This document shows positions 1-8,297 of a DNA stretch of 64,000 nt, piece after piece (the stretch's first letter is position 1; each line of letters starts with the position of its first letter). The notes beneath the pieces are model-generated. The model had not been told where the DNA came from and did not search any database. It saw only the letters and a list, made by a program, of their open reading frames with translations. Origin of the DNA: CAVQBP01 sp963710745 (GTDB taxonomy: Bacteria; Bacteroidota; Ignavibacteria; Ignavibacteriales; Ignavibacteriaceae); contig CAVQBP010000024.1 of assembly GCA_963710745.1 (NCBI GenBank), positions 62,001 to 126,000 on the forward strand, read 5' to 3'. A program made the translations under genes and the position numbers.

Positions 1-1084
1 CTTTTAACTGTGAAAGAGATGTTTCGATTTGAGTTTTCTGTTCCTCAGCTTCTGTTGATTTAGATGAAGTATAACCCCAGTTCCACAGGTCCCATTGAAG
101 AGTAACTCCAATATCCCATGTATCTTTAAACTTATTTTCAGCGGGAATGATTCTCTGGTTTGGTTTACTGTAAAAATAATCTCCTATCAGGTAAATAGAT
201 GGATACCATCCACCCTTTGCAGCAGTAATTCCATTATCGCTGGCTTTCACACGGTACTCCAGAGATTTAAGATCACTCCTGTTTTCTTTTGATTGTTCAA
301 TCAAACCGGAAAGATTATATTTTGTAAATGAAGTATCAATATCACCTGCATCAATTTCTGTTTTTTCTACAAGAGGCAATCCAAGCAGTTTATTCAGATT
401 AGAACGGGCAATATCAATATTATTTTCTGATTCAATTAATTGCAGTTTTGTATTTGAATACTGAACTTCAAGCTTTAAGATATCATTCCTGGTTGCTAAA
501 CCGCTTTTCATAAAATTTTTTGTATCATCAAGATGATTTTGGGTAAGCCTTAGATTTTCCTCAATTACTTTTTTAATCTGCATTGCTTTATAATAATTCC
601 AAAACGCATTCTGAATATTAAAGGCAACATCATTTAATTTTTTCTTATACTCATAATTGCTGGATTCATAATTATTTTCTGCAGCTCCCTTGAGAGACCA
701 AAGCCTGAACCCGGTGAATAACGGCTGCTGTAAAGTCAATTTCAAATTATAATTATTCAGAATTACAGGCGATATCTGGATCGGATTGGGAAATATCGGA
801 AGCGATACCTCAAATGGCGGAATATTACTTAATCTCTGGTAAGATGCCTGGAATTTTAATAAAGGTAAAAGCTGGGAATTAGCCTCTGTTATCTTAGCTT
901 CCGCACTAGATATTTTTGATTTGGAAATTTTAAGTTCTTTGCTGTTATCAATTCCAATCTGCAGACATTGCTCTAATGTTAAAACACTGCCTGTAGAATC
1001 AAAAACCTTGTTTAAACTTTGAGCTGATATCTCAGTAAGAAATAAAATATTTAAAATAAATATAATTGTGAAAATTCGTTCCAT
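1..1084 (-). CDS. TolC-family outer membrane efflux protein, 3' end cut by window edge
   Basis: The minus-strand frame is open from ATG at 1084 to the window edge, 361 codons with no stop. It begins with a signal peptide (MERIFTIIFILNILF, cleavage likely after SAQS). The rest has the long amphipathic helices of the OEP/TolC family, with recurring patterns such as LTLEQCLQIGIDNSKEL and later VQYSNTKLQLIESENNIDIARSNLNKLLG split across the barrel repeats. TolC proteins form the outer-membrane duct for tripartite efflux or type I secretion. It follows the ABC ATPase and HlyD adaptor by short gaps, so it is the exit channel of the same system. The C-terminal repeat lies outside the window. Substrate cannot be read from the sequence. 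Confidence 0.88.
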   Translation of the reverse strand, partial: MERIFTIIFILNILFLTEISAQSLNKVFDSTGSVLTLEQCLQIGIDNSKELKISKSKISSAEAKITEANSQLLPLLKFQASYQRLSNIPPFEVSLPIFPNPIQISPVILNNYNLKLTLQQPLFTGFRLWSLKGAAENNYESSNYEYKKKLNDVAFNIQNAFWNYYKAMQIKKVIEENLRLTQNHLDDTKNFMKSGLATRNDILKLEVQYSNTKLQLIESENNIDIARSNLNKLLGLPLVEKTEIDAGDIDTSFTKYNLSGLIEQSKENRSDLKSLEYRVKASDNGITAAKGGWYPSIYLIGDYFYSKPNQRIIPAENKFKDTWDIGVTLQWDLWNWGYTSSKSTEAEEQKTQIETSLSQLK

Positions 1085-1128
1085 AAGATTTAACCTTGCA
1101 CTTTTTTTCTATGTATCATTTTTAGTTT

Positions 1129-2076
1129 TCAATCTTTCTCCGAAACCAAAGAAATAAAAACATTCTCAAGAGAAGCAGATATTAACCTGTGACCGGTTAT
1201 TTCAATTTGATTCTCATTTAAGATTTTTTCAATAATTTCATAATCTGTTTCATAATTATTAACCATAACATCAAGCCGATCACCGAATAACTGAACTTCA
1301 AATTTTGTTTGCTTTTTTACCAGGTCATAAGCTTTCCTGATATGACTGCAAATAATTTCGATCACCTGTTTATTAATTGATGCTTTTACCTTTTGGGGTG
1401 TATCCAGACTAATAATTTCACCATTATTCATTAAAGCAACCCTGTTACACCTTTCAGCTTCATCAAGATAAGGAGTTGTCATAAATATTGTAATTTCTTC
1501 CCTTAACAAACCAGAAAGTATTTTCCAGAAATCCCTTCTTGAAACCGGGTCAACTCCTGTAGTCGGTTCATCTAAAAAAATAATTTTGGGTTTATGAATT
1601 AAGCTGCATGCAAGCGCAAGCTTCTGTTTCATTCCGCCGGAAAGATTATCAGCCAGTCTTTTTCTGAAAGGAGTTAATCGTGTAAATTCCAATAACTCGT
1701 TTCGTCTTTCATCGTAATTCTTAACTCCATGGATATCAGCAAAAAATTCAATATTTTCATCAACTGTTAAATCACCGTATAAGCTGAATTTTTGAGAAAG
1801 ATAGCCAATCTGATTTTGAATTTTTTTTCTATTCTTTGAAACATTCTGGTCAAGTACATTTGCCGAACCTGAATCAGGACTAACTAAACCGCATAATATC
1901 CTGATAGTAGTTGTTTTCCCTGCCCCGTCAGGTCCCACAAGCCCGAACATTTCTCCCTTATAAATCTCGAATGATATACCTTTAACAGCATCTACATCAC
2001 CATATGATTTTTTAAGATTTTCTATTTTAATTACAGAAGTCAACCATACCTCATTTTCCGTAAAGAAATGGGACAC
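1129..2076 (-). CDS. ABC transporter ATP-binding protein (efflux type, YbhF-like)
   Basis: This is a single nucleotide-binding domain of about 230 residues plus a C-terminal DUF4162-like extension of about 70, 315 aa in all. Walker A is GPDGAGKTTT, the signature is NLSGGMKQKLALA, and Walker B is IIFLDEPTTGVDP followed by the switch histidine region. It energises export of an unknown substrate together with the HlyD and TolC genes beside it. No ABC-2 permease is visible, so it probably lies past the left edge. The frame opens with GTG at 2076. The conserved domain begins at VIKIENLKKSYG, so an in-frame TTG at 2043 is a reasonable alternative start. YbhF proteins often have two NBDs in one chain, whereas this one has one. 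Confidence 0.9.
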   Translation of the reverse strand: MSHFFTENEVWLTSVIKIENLKKSYGDVDAVKGISFEIYKGEMFGLVGPDGAGKTTTIRILCGLVSPDSGSANVLDQNVSKNRKKIQNQIGYLSQKFSLYGDLTVDENIEFFADIHGVKNYDERRNELLEFTRLTPFRKRLADNLSGGMKQKLALACSLIHKPKIIFLDEPTTGVDPVSRRDFWKILSGLLREEITIFMTTPYLDEAERCNRVALMNNGEIISLDTPQKVKASINKQVIEIICSHIRKAYDLVKKQTKFEVQLFGDRLDVMVNNYETDYEIIEKILNENQIEITGHRLISASLENVFISLVSEKD

Positions 2077-2079
2077 AGA

Positions 2080-2113
2080 TTCTTATGATGTTTAAGATTT
2101 CTTATGATCATAA
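2080..2113. promoter_or_regulatory. Direct repeat TTCTTATGAT and palindrome between adaptor and ATPase genes
   Basis: The 82-base spacer between the HlyD and ABC genes holds TTCTTATGAT at 2080-2089 and again at 2099-2108. The second copy forms part of the 12-base perfect palindrome TTATGATCATAA (2102-2113). The same decamer occurs once more at 3788-3797 in the leader of the TetR gene at the head of this operon. Three copies within the non-coding parts of one operon suggest a regulator site or RNA element. Function is inference only. Confidence 0.35.
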
Positions 2114-2158
2114 TAAATCATAATTGATCTTAATGATCCGAGTTCTATTAAAAATTGA

Positions 2159-3125
2159 TTATAAATGAATAACCGCATCAGCCGGCATTCCGGGCTTCAA
2201 CTCAAAATCAGGGTTTTTTATCTCAATCTTCACTGCATAAACCAGTTTCGTTCTTTCGTCTTTCGTTTGAATATTTTTAGGAGTGAATTCAGCTTCAGGG
2301 GAAATGTAAATCACGGTACCTTTGTAATCCTTGTTTTTATAAGTATCGTTAGAAACATCAGCTTTTTGTCCTAATTTAACCCGACCAAGATTTTCTTCTG
2401 AAATATAAATTACCAGTTTAACAATTCTCAGCTCCGAAACCTTGAACAATGAAGAAAGCATAGAAACCGTCTCTCCTTTTTCAACATATTTTTGTACAAT
2501 AAAACCGGTAATAGGAGAAACAACATAAGAGTCACTAATATTCTTTTTTAACAAATCAACAGCTGCTTTCTGCCTGTTCAGATTTGCCCGGGCTTGTTTA
2601 ATTTCCTCGGGACGTGCAAAATTTTTCATCTTCTTTTAAATTTTCCTGCGCAGAATTATACTGTGCCTGGGTTAATTCGTATTTTGCCTGGGCATCATCA
2701 AACTGTTTCTTTGTAATGGTATTCGAAGTATATAACTGCTTCATCCTGTTGAAATCCCGCTCTGCAAGATCCATATTAATTTTTGACTGCTTCACAGCAT
2801 CTTCTGACTGCTGAATATCCTCGGAACGTGCACCTTCCTGAAGTAATTTCAATTGGGCATCGGCAGCATTTTCAGCCGCTATAGCCTGCTTTAATTGTAT
2901 TTCAAGGTTGTCATGGTCAATTGTTATAACCGTATCACCTTCATTAACCCTAGCTCCTTCATCATACTTGATTGCAACAACCTGTCCGGTTACTCTTGAA
3001 CTTACAACGGCATTAGTAGCTTCAATATTTCCAGAAGCCGAAATTGCATTTTTTTCATTTCCGTTACCGCAGCCTTCAGTAAAGATAACAGCTAGTACAA
3101 ATAATGGTATTAAAAATGTTTTCAT
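2159..3125 (-). pseudogene. HlyD/YbhG-type membrane fusion (adaptor) protein, frameshifted
   Basis: Two overlapping frames together make one adaptor. The upstream part (3125 to 2598, 175 aa) has a lipoprotein-like signal (FTEGCGN), the first biotinyl-lipoyl half and a coiled-coil hairpin (EGARSEDIQQSEDAVKQSK). The downstream part (to 2159) continues the hairpin and carries the second lipoyl half (SPITGFIVQKYVEKGETV) and beta-barrel (LKPGMPADAVIHL). The reading switches at the AAAAATTTT tract at 2618-2626. Removing one base there gives a continuous protein of about 320 aa, the normal family length. The adaptor links the ABC pump to TolC. The break may be a real mutation or a homopolymer sequencing error. 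The surrounding protein sequence looks undecayed, which favours the error or a recent event. Confidence 0.82.
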
Positions 3126-3136
3126 ATAATATTATC

Positions 3137-3778
3137 CTATATTTTACCCAGTATAACGGGAATTGATTTATAATATAATTCGGTACCTTTTTCAGTTAGA
3201 ATTCCTTTTAATAAAATTTCAAAGGTAATGGGCAATACTTCATGAAATGTCAATTTATTTTCAGATAAAAAAGTTGGATTAATTATCGCTCTGATTGAAG
3301 CAATAAAAATTGTAATGATTATTTCGTTCGGCTTATCTTCTATATAACCTTCAATTTTTCCCTGTTCAATTATTTTTGATAAGATTACCAGCATTTTTTT
3401 AGAACGGAATTTGTCAATTTTATTCCAAAGAGCCGGCATATGCTGTTTAACATCAATCATCCATTTTTCACTTGCCCTAAGAATTGATTTACTCATAAAA
3501 TCAAGAAGCTGCAGTATCTTCAGTATTGCATCCTGATCACTGTTTATAATCTCATCAATCTTTAAACTCATATATTTCATAGTATCCTGAACAACAGCTT
3601 CTACCAGATGGTTTTTTGTTGTGAAATGTTTATAAATTGTTTTTTTGCTAATCTGCATTTCGCTGGCTAAAACATCCATAGAAGTTTTATAAAATCCTTC
3701 GGTTAAATATTTAGCCTGGGCGTACTTAAGAATCCTGGTTTTATCGTCTTCGATTTCTTTTAAGTTAACTGATAACAT
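3137..3778 (-). CDS. TetR/AcrR-family transcriptional regulator
   Basis: This is a 213-aa protein with an N-terminal TetR helix-turn-helix at about residues 14-60 (ILKYAQAKYLTEGFYKTS, then ASEMQISKKTIYKHFTTKNHL) and a variable all-helical ligand domain. TetR proteins repress efflux genes until a ligand binds. It is the first gene of the efflux operon, 11 bases from the adaptor, with paired inverted repeats just upstream of its start. Autoregulation together with the downstream pump genes is therefore likely. The ligand is unknown. Confidence 0.92.
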   Translation of the reverse strand: MLSVNLKEIEDDKTRILKYAQAKYLTEGFYKTSMDVLASEMQISKKTIYKHFTTKNHLVEAVVQDTMKYMSLKIDEIINSDQDAILKILQLLDFMSKSILRASEKWMIDVKQHMPALWNKIDKFRSKKMLVILSKIIEQGKIEGYIEDKPNEIIITIFIASIRAIINPTFLSENKLTFHEVLPITFEILLKGILTEKGTELYYKSIPVILGKI

Positions 3779-3849
3779 TGGAAACTTTTCTTATGATAAT
3801 CGTTTCCAAATATAAGGTACGGAAACTATTTTGTCAAGCATTAGTTTCC
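3778..3849 (-). promoter_or_regulatory. Promoter with two inverted-repeat operator candidates for the tetR-efflux operon
   Basis: Reading the minus strand, TTGACA (3837-3832) and TATATT (3814-3809) are separated by exactly 17 bases, a near-consensus sigma70 promoter. The same -10 region also reads TATATTTG, which fits the Bacteroidota TAnnTTTG box. Two inverted repeats sharing the core GGAAAC overlap it: GGAAACTA/TAGTTTCC at 3821-3828 and 3842-3849, and TTGGAAAC/GTTTCCAA at 3778-3785 and 3802-3809. The first surrounds the -35 and the second spans from the -10 to the start codon. This is a classic layout for TetR autorepression. The promoter elements are seen directly; binding by this TetR is inferred. 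Confidence 0.7.
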
Positions 3850-3900
3850 ATAAAATTGGGATAACTCACAGATTGGATGTATCTTAATACTGTTCAAAAA

Positions 3901-3937
3901 AAAAGCAGTTACACCAAGGGAGAGTATAACTGCTTTT
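3901..3937 (-). terminator. Rho-independent terminator of the DUF2911 gene
   Basis: An 11-base perfect stem (AAAAGCAGTTA at 3901-3911, TAACTGCTTTT at 3927-3937) has a 15-base loop. On the minus strand it is followed by a run of T (complement of the A run at 3896-3904). It lies 27 bases after the stop of the DUF2911-TPR gene and ahead of the tetR promoter, so it separates the two units. Confidence 0.8.
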
Positions 3938-3963
3938 ATGCGTCATTATGTAGGTAGGAAAAT

Positions 3964-5019
3964 CTAGTCGCTTTTCAAATTATCTATCATTTTGTGAATT
4001 CTTAGTTTATTATTTTCATCTTCAACTTTATTTAAAGCTTTTTGATAATTTTCTATTGCTAACTCTTTATCTCCGTTTGCAGCATAGGTTTCTCCAAGAC
4101 TGTCATACACGTTCCAGGAATCAGGATGCTGAACAGCATTCTTTTTAAATATTTCTATTGCTTTATCCAACTGCTTCGCAAAAACAAATTGATAGCCTAT
4201 CATATTCATTTCATTCTCTGTTGCAATTGATAATGCCTCTGTTTTCAGTTTATCAGCTTCAGAAGAATTGCCGGTTTTCTCCAACAGGCAGGCTTTTGTC
4301 CATAAATTTGATCCATTTTTATTTATCCTGATCGATTTATCGCTCCAATTAATTGCTTCATCCAGGTTAGTATTATTTTGAAGCGCATAATTTGCAGCTT
4401 GATTCCATGCCTGCCATGAAAAACCCTGGAGACTGTTAAGCTCCTTCTTAAAATGATTTATTACAATTTCATTACCGACAGAGACATTAAAACCGGCTTT
4501 AAGTTTATCCCAATTTAAATTAACATCCACAGAATTTGATGAAGGATTATCCATAGTAAAAGTAAGCCATTCATGAAATATAGAAGACTGGGGTTTAACT
4601 GCTACTCTTAATGCATCTTCATTCTGATCATAAAAATAGCTTCCCCATGACCAGCTGTTCTTGCTAAAAATAATTGTCCATTCATTTTCCCCAGGTATCA
4701 TATGCAGCCCATACGTTCCAGCTGGAAGATCTTTACCATTAATTTTAACAGGATCACTGAACGAGATTGTTGTATTCTCATTTGCACCCGCTCTCCAAAC
4801 TTTATTATAGGGAACAAGCTTCCCCCAAATTTCACGTCCTTTAACACCCGGACGGTTATACTCTATTTGAATATCCGTAAGTCCGATTCTCTGAATAATA
4901 GAAGCGTTTTGAGAAACCTGCGGAAAAGTTAATTGATTTTGTGAAAAAGCTTCCTGCGTTATAAATAAAACGACAACAAAAGGAAAAAGGAACAATGAAT
5001 ACAACAATTTTGTTTTCAT
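3964..5019 (-). CDS. DUF2911 domain protein with C-terminal TPR repeats
   Basis: This 351-aa exported protein has a signal peptide (cleavage near TQEAFSQNQ). Residues about 30-180 match the DUF2911 pattern common in Bacteroidota: IQRIGLTDIQIEYNRPGVKG, PYNKVWRAGANENTTI, and YGLHMIPGENEWTIIFSK. The C-terminal half holds helical TPR-like repeats (IEIFKKNAVQHPDSWNVYDS, then a second unit). The biochemical role of DUF2911 is not known. The location is periplasm or cell surface. It stands alone, with a strong terminator after its stop. Confidence 0.88.
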   Translation of the reverse strand: MKTKLLYSLFLFPFVVVLFITQEAFSQNQLTFPQVSQNASIIQRIGLTDIQIEYNRPGVKGREIWGKLVPYNKVWRAGANENTTISFSDPVKINGKDLPAGTYGLHMIPGENEWTIIFSKNSWSWGSYFYDQNEDALRVAVKPQSSIFHEWLTFTMDNPSSNSVDVNLNWDKLKAGFNVSVGNEIVINHFKKELNSLQGFSWQAWNQAANYALQNNTNLDEAINWSDKSIRINKNGSNLWTKACLLEKTGNSSEADKLKTEALSIATENEMNMIGYQFVFAKQLDKAIEIFKKNAVQHPDSWNVYDSLGETYAANGDKELAIENYQKALNKVEDENNKLRIHKMIDNLKSD

Positions 5020-5137
5020 GTTGCTATCCTTACATTTATTCTTTATGTGTGGTGAATCTATTATTTTAAGCAGATGAAAGATACACTTTTGGGATGAATG
5101 GAGTATTTAGATGATGAATGTAAATAAGAAAAGATCA

Positions 5138-6076
5138 TTAAGAATTTTCATTAAATCCATTCAGGAATTCTCTTAAAGGAATTTTACTTCCGGAGTTAAA
5201 CCAATCTTCTAGTAAACGGAAAGATATTGATATTTCCGGAGACAGTTTCAGCTCTTTTAATTTTACTCTTTCAATTATTTCATTTCGAGAAAACCACTTT
5301 GCATCTTCCAATTCCTTATCATGAAGAGTTATAGATACAGTTTCGGCTTCTGCCGTAAATCCCACCATCATTGAACCTGGGAAAGGCCATGGCTGAGATG
5401 AATGATAGGTAATATTTTTCACAATTAAACCGGTTTCTTCTAATACTTCACGTGCAACTGTATTTTCCAGGCTTTCTCCCGGTTCTACAAAACCGGCAAT
5501 AACAGAATATCTTTTGGGGGGCCATAAAGCTTGCCTGGCCAATAAACATTTTCCCCCGTAAGTAACAATTACAATTATTGCAGGATCGGTTTGGGGAAAG
5601 TATATTGATTTACATTTTGGACAAAATGCTTTATGACCGCTGTCTTCTAGAACTGTTTCATGGCCGCACTTTCCGCAGAATTTTACTCTTTCTCTCCAAT
5701 AAGTTATTCCCTTTGCATATGCAAGCAATGCAGCTTCTTTCTTATTTAACAATGGTGCGATTTTTCTCAAGTCTTCAAATTTAGAAGAGCTATCCTTAAT
5801 GAAGTTATTTTCCTCCTTAATATCCAGGGTGAAATAATATTTATTCTCATATTTCCCCAAAAATATTATATCATAATTAAGCAGCTCCTTTATCTTTTCA
5901 TATTCTACAAAGACAGCTCTTGTATCCGGTTTAAGTGTAATTAAATTTTTTTGATTATATACAGGAATAAATAAAGAATCAGAACTTTTCAACAGCTTAC
6001 TTATGTGCTCATAATTTGTCCTGAATTCAGACATCCTGTTCATATCATCAATTGAGAAATAATTTGAAGATTTCAT
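5138..6076 (-). CDS. nudC: NAD(H) pyrophosphatase / RNA deNADding Nudix hydrolase NudC
   Basis: The 312-aa length and domain order fit NudC: an N-terminal substrate-binding domain, a four-cysteine zinc ribbon (CGKCG and CPKCKSIYFP, residues about 136-160), then a Nudix domain. The Nudix box GFVEPGESLENTVAREVLEE followed by TGL matches GX5EX7REUXEEXGU. The NudC-specific SQPWPFPxS motif follows (SSQPWPFPGSMM). NudC enzymes hydrolyse NADH to NMNH and AMP and remove NAD caps from RNA in the cytoplasm. It sits between DUF2911 and a HAD phosphatase, with no obvious functional link. Confidence 0.93.
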   Translation of the reverse strand: MKSSNYFSIDDMNRMSEFRTNYEHISKLLKSSDSLFIPVYNQKNLITLKPDTRAVFVEYEKIKELLNYDIIFLGKYENKYYFTLDIKEENNFIKDSSSKFEDLRKIAPLLNKKEAALLAYAKGITYWRERVKFCGKCGHETVLEDSGHKAFCPKCKSIYFPQTDPAIIVIVTYGGKCLLARQALWPPKRYSVIAGFVEPGESLENTVAREVLEETGLIVKNITYHSSQPWPFPGSMMVGFTAEAETVSITLHDKELEDAKWFSRNEIIERVKLKELKLSPEISISFRLLEDWFNSGSKIPLREFLNGFNENS

Positions 6077-6155
6077 GATTCAATATTTGCTTGATTCTTG
6101 AGAATAATTTTAATAAACCGGAAATATATTGAAGTTATCACAGAGTTGTTCTTTT

Positions 6156-6803
6156 TCAAATATTGAGTTCTGATAACTCAACGGGCAATTCAGATATATT
6201 TTTTAGAACTTTATCTGCAGCTGAAAAATTTCCGTTACTGGTTAATTCACTTGGAATTACAAAACAATGTATACCGGCAGCCTTTGCAGAGATCAATCCT
6301 CTTTCAGAGTCTTCAATAGCGATGCATTCATTTTTATGAAACCCGCTTTTTTCAACAGCAAGGAGATAAGGTTCCGGGTCCGGCTTAAATTTTTTGTAAT
6401 TATCCCCGGTCAATACAAAATCAAAATATTTTAAAATTCCTAAAGGTTTATGGATTAGATCAAAATGATCTTTGCGCGAACTGGTAACTATACCCATCAA
6501 ATATTTTCCAAATAAAGCTTCGACGACTTCCTTTGCACCATCAATAATTTTGCATTCGCGTTCCAGCATTTGACCGTAAAGTACATTCCGTTTATTACGA
6601 AGATTATTTATTTCTTCGGAAGATAAACCTTTCTTCTTAGCTAAATGCCACGTTCCATTTCCCTGAACAAGAAAATAATCAATGTACATTTCTCTGGTAA
6701 GATCAAGATTTACAGTTGCTAAAATATTTTTAGTAGCAGCAAAATAAAGTCGCTCGGTATCTACAAGAATACCGTCATTATCCCAAAATATTGCTTTAAT
6801 CAT
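6156..6803 (-). CDS. HAD-superfamily phosphatase/phosphomutase (beta-phosphoglucomutase-like)
   Basis: This 215-aa protein has the four HAD motifs. Motif I is WDNDGILVDTE (nucleophile D8, acid/base D10), motif II VTSSRK, motif III the lysine in KKFKPDPEPY, and motif IV IEDSERGLISAKAAG. A helical cap lies between motifs I and II. The family dephosphorylates or isomerises small sugar phosphates in the cytosol. The substrate cannot be assigned. DND replaces the usual DLD in motif I but keeps both catalytic aspartates. Confidence 0.88.
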   Translation of the reverse strand: MIKAIFWDNDGILVDTERLYFAATKNILATVNLDLTREMYIDYFLVQGNGTWHLAKKKGLSSEEINNLRNKRNVLYGQMLERECKIIDGAKEVVEALFGKYLMGIVTSSRKDHFDLIHKPLGILKYFDFVLTGDNYKKFKPDPEPYLLAVEKSGFHKNECIAIEDSERGLISAKAAGIHCFVIPSELTSNGNFSAADKVLKNISELPVELSELNI

Positions 6804-6894
6804 TTTTTGAAGATTACAGAATGGAATTTTACAAAAAATTATATTGTCAACAGTTAAATATAAAACAAAAAATAGTCATCGAAAATATACTTAA

Positions 6895-7017
6895 TCAATA
6901 ATACTGATAACCCGGTTCAGGATGTGAGAGATTGATTGAGACAGGATTTATTTTTCTTTTACATGAGGATAGTAAAATGGAAAGTAATATGACTGCTGCC
7001 AGAAAGGTTATCTTCAT
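6895..7017 (-). CDS. Very small predicted lipoprotein (40 aa)
   Basis: The minus strand from ATG at 7017 to TGA at 6895 encodes 40 residues. It starts MKITFLAAVILLSILLSSCK, a clean lipoprotein signal with Cys19, then a 21-residue polar tail ending PEPGYQYY. A purine-rich AGGGG lies 9 bases before the ATG. It is too short for usual ORF cut-offs. The product would be a lipid-anchored peptide of about 22 residues. No family was recognised, and it could be a lysis- or entericidin-like peptide, but nothing shows that. It lies in otherwise gene-free DNA between the HAD gene and the NUMOD gene. Confidence 0.55.
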   Translation of the reverse strand: MKITFLAAVILLSILLSSCKRKINPVSINLSHPEPGYQYY

Positions 7018-7234
7018 TTTGATCAGCCCCTAATTGTTTAATTAAATTTAACCTTATATGGCTATCAAAAATAGCTTATTTATTTTATTGGTCAGATGAT
7101 TACATGATAAAATGGACGAGCTAAAAAACACATAAAACTCCATTTAAACAGTTCATCTGCAATAAATAACGAGGCTGAAATGAAGCAAAGTTATAATTTA
7201 ATTATTTCCCAGAAATAGAAAACAAATTTTCAAG

Positions 7235-7822
7235 CTATTTTACTTTTTCCCAAAAATATCCGCCCGCCTGTTTAATACGGCCCTGCAGACACATTGAAAT
7301 ATTTTTTACATTAAGTTTTTCGCTTGCTTCACCAATGGAGTTAAATGTACCGGCAATTTTACCATCCAATGTTTTTGCAATAACAGCGATAGGCTTTTTA
7401 TATCCGCCGCCATGATTTTTTATTCTGTTTCTATCTTTGGAATTAACATATTCAGCAGTATAGTCACCGCTCTTTTTATTTTTATACTTACATAACTGCC
7501 TGATAGTATGCGCATTTAACCCAATAGTTTCGGCTGCATCTTTAGTTGAACCGAACCTTGCATAAAATTTACCTTTTTTGAAAATATTTATTGGTTTGCT
7601 CCGCGGATTAAATCTTTCTGATTTCAGAGGAACTTTCAAAGGTCTTTTACCATTAGCAACAAGCCAATAATAACCCTTTACTGCTATTCCATCTCTAATA
7701 GCATGTAAAATATTTGAAGGATGAGAATTTATTTTCCTAGCAGCCTCTGAAACACTGGTGTATTTACGTACGAATACCCCAGTCTTTTGACGGTACGCCC
7801 ACACAGCTTTTGGATCTGCCAT
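7235..7822 (-). CDS. Orphan protein of three NUMOD1-like DNA-binding modules
   Basis: The 195-aa basic protein consists of three similar units (residues about 8-57, 77-127 and 145-195). Each has a short beta lead-in, then an F/Y-x-S-x-x-(E/D)-A helix-turn-helix and a GGY-x-W type end. Examples are YTSVSEAARKINSHPSNI, FGSTKDAAETIGLNAHTI and FNSIGEASEKLNVKNISM. This is the pattern of NUMOD1 modules, which sit at the C-terminus of HNH or GIY-YIG homing endonucleases and bind DNA. No nuclease domain is present here and no intron or intein is visible nearby. It is flanked by more than 200 bases of AT-rich non-coding DNA on each side. It may be a remnant of a homing element or a regulator. Confidence 0.6.
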   Translation of the reverse strand: MADPKAVWAYRQKTGVFVRKYTSVSEAARKINSHPSNILHAIRDGIAVKGYYWLVANGKRPLKVPLKSERFNPRSKPINIFKKGKFYARFGSTKDAAETIGLNAHTIRQLCKYKNKKSGDYTAEYVNSKDRNRIKNHGGGYKKPIAVIAKTLDGKIAGTFNSIGEASEKLNVKNISMCLQGRIKQAGGYFWEKVK

Positions 7823-8297
7823 ATGACTTCTCCTTTCATAAAGTTAACTTATTATTTTTACTTATTTGAGATTAAAACTTTGAAAATTCTGAAAGCCAGG
7901 ATATAAAAATTCTTTAAAAAATTTTTGGGATATATTTTATTGCCCTCAGAATTGTCACCCTAATGAAATATTTTTGATCAGCTACTCAAAATTAAACGAT
8001 TTTTTGTTTAAAACACAAAGGATAACCGTAATTCTCTGCTGTAAAACAGTTTTTTTTGTCAATTATGATGAAATAATCTGCAGATTAATTATAAATTCAA
8101 CAAAATGAATACTTTTTAAATCTTTATAGAATTATACATGTTGCCGGGAATTAATTATTCTGAATAAGTTTTAAGTTTATTTAATTGATTGTTATCTTTT
8201 TTGTGTAACTATCCTGATGTTAAATTAACAGACTATGTATTATATTAAATAAGTTTATCTTGCTAGTCTTAATTATTAGAATTTAAAAATTTTTATT
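7823..8297. other. 475-base AT-rich intergenic region
   Basis: This is a divergent spacer between the NUMOD-like gene and the RNase Z-like gene. It is very AT-rich, with many A and T runs. No ORF with a plausible start, no stable stem-loop and no tRNA was found. It should contain promoters for both genes, but none stood out. Confidence 0.6.

Noticed and set aside
95..292. 65-codon plus-strand frame near the left edge
   Set aside because: Antisense to the TolC-family gene, which is open across the whole region.
2598..2629. Programmed ribosomal frameshift joining the HlyD halves
   Set aside because: The shift required is +1, and the A/T tract lacks a known +1 signal; HlyD proteins are not known to use recoding. 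An indel is simpler.
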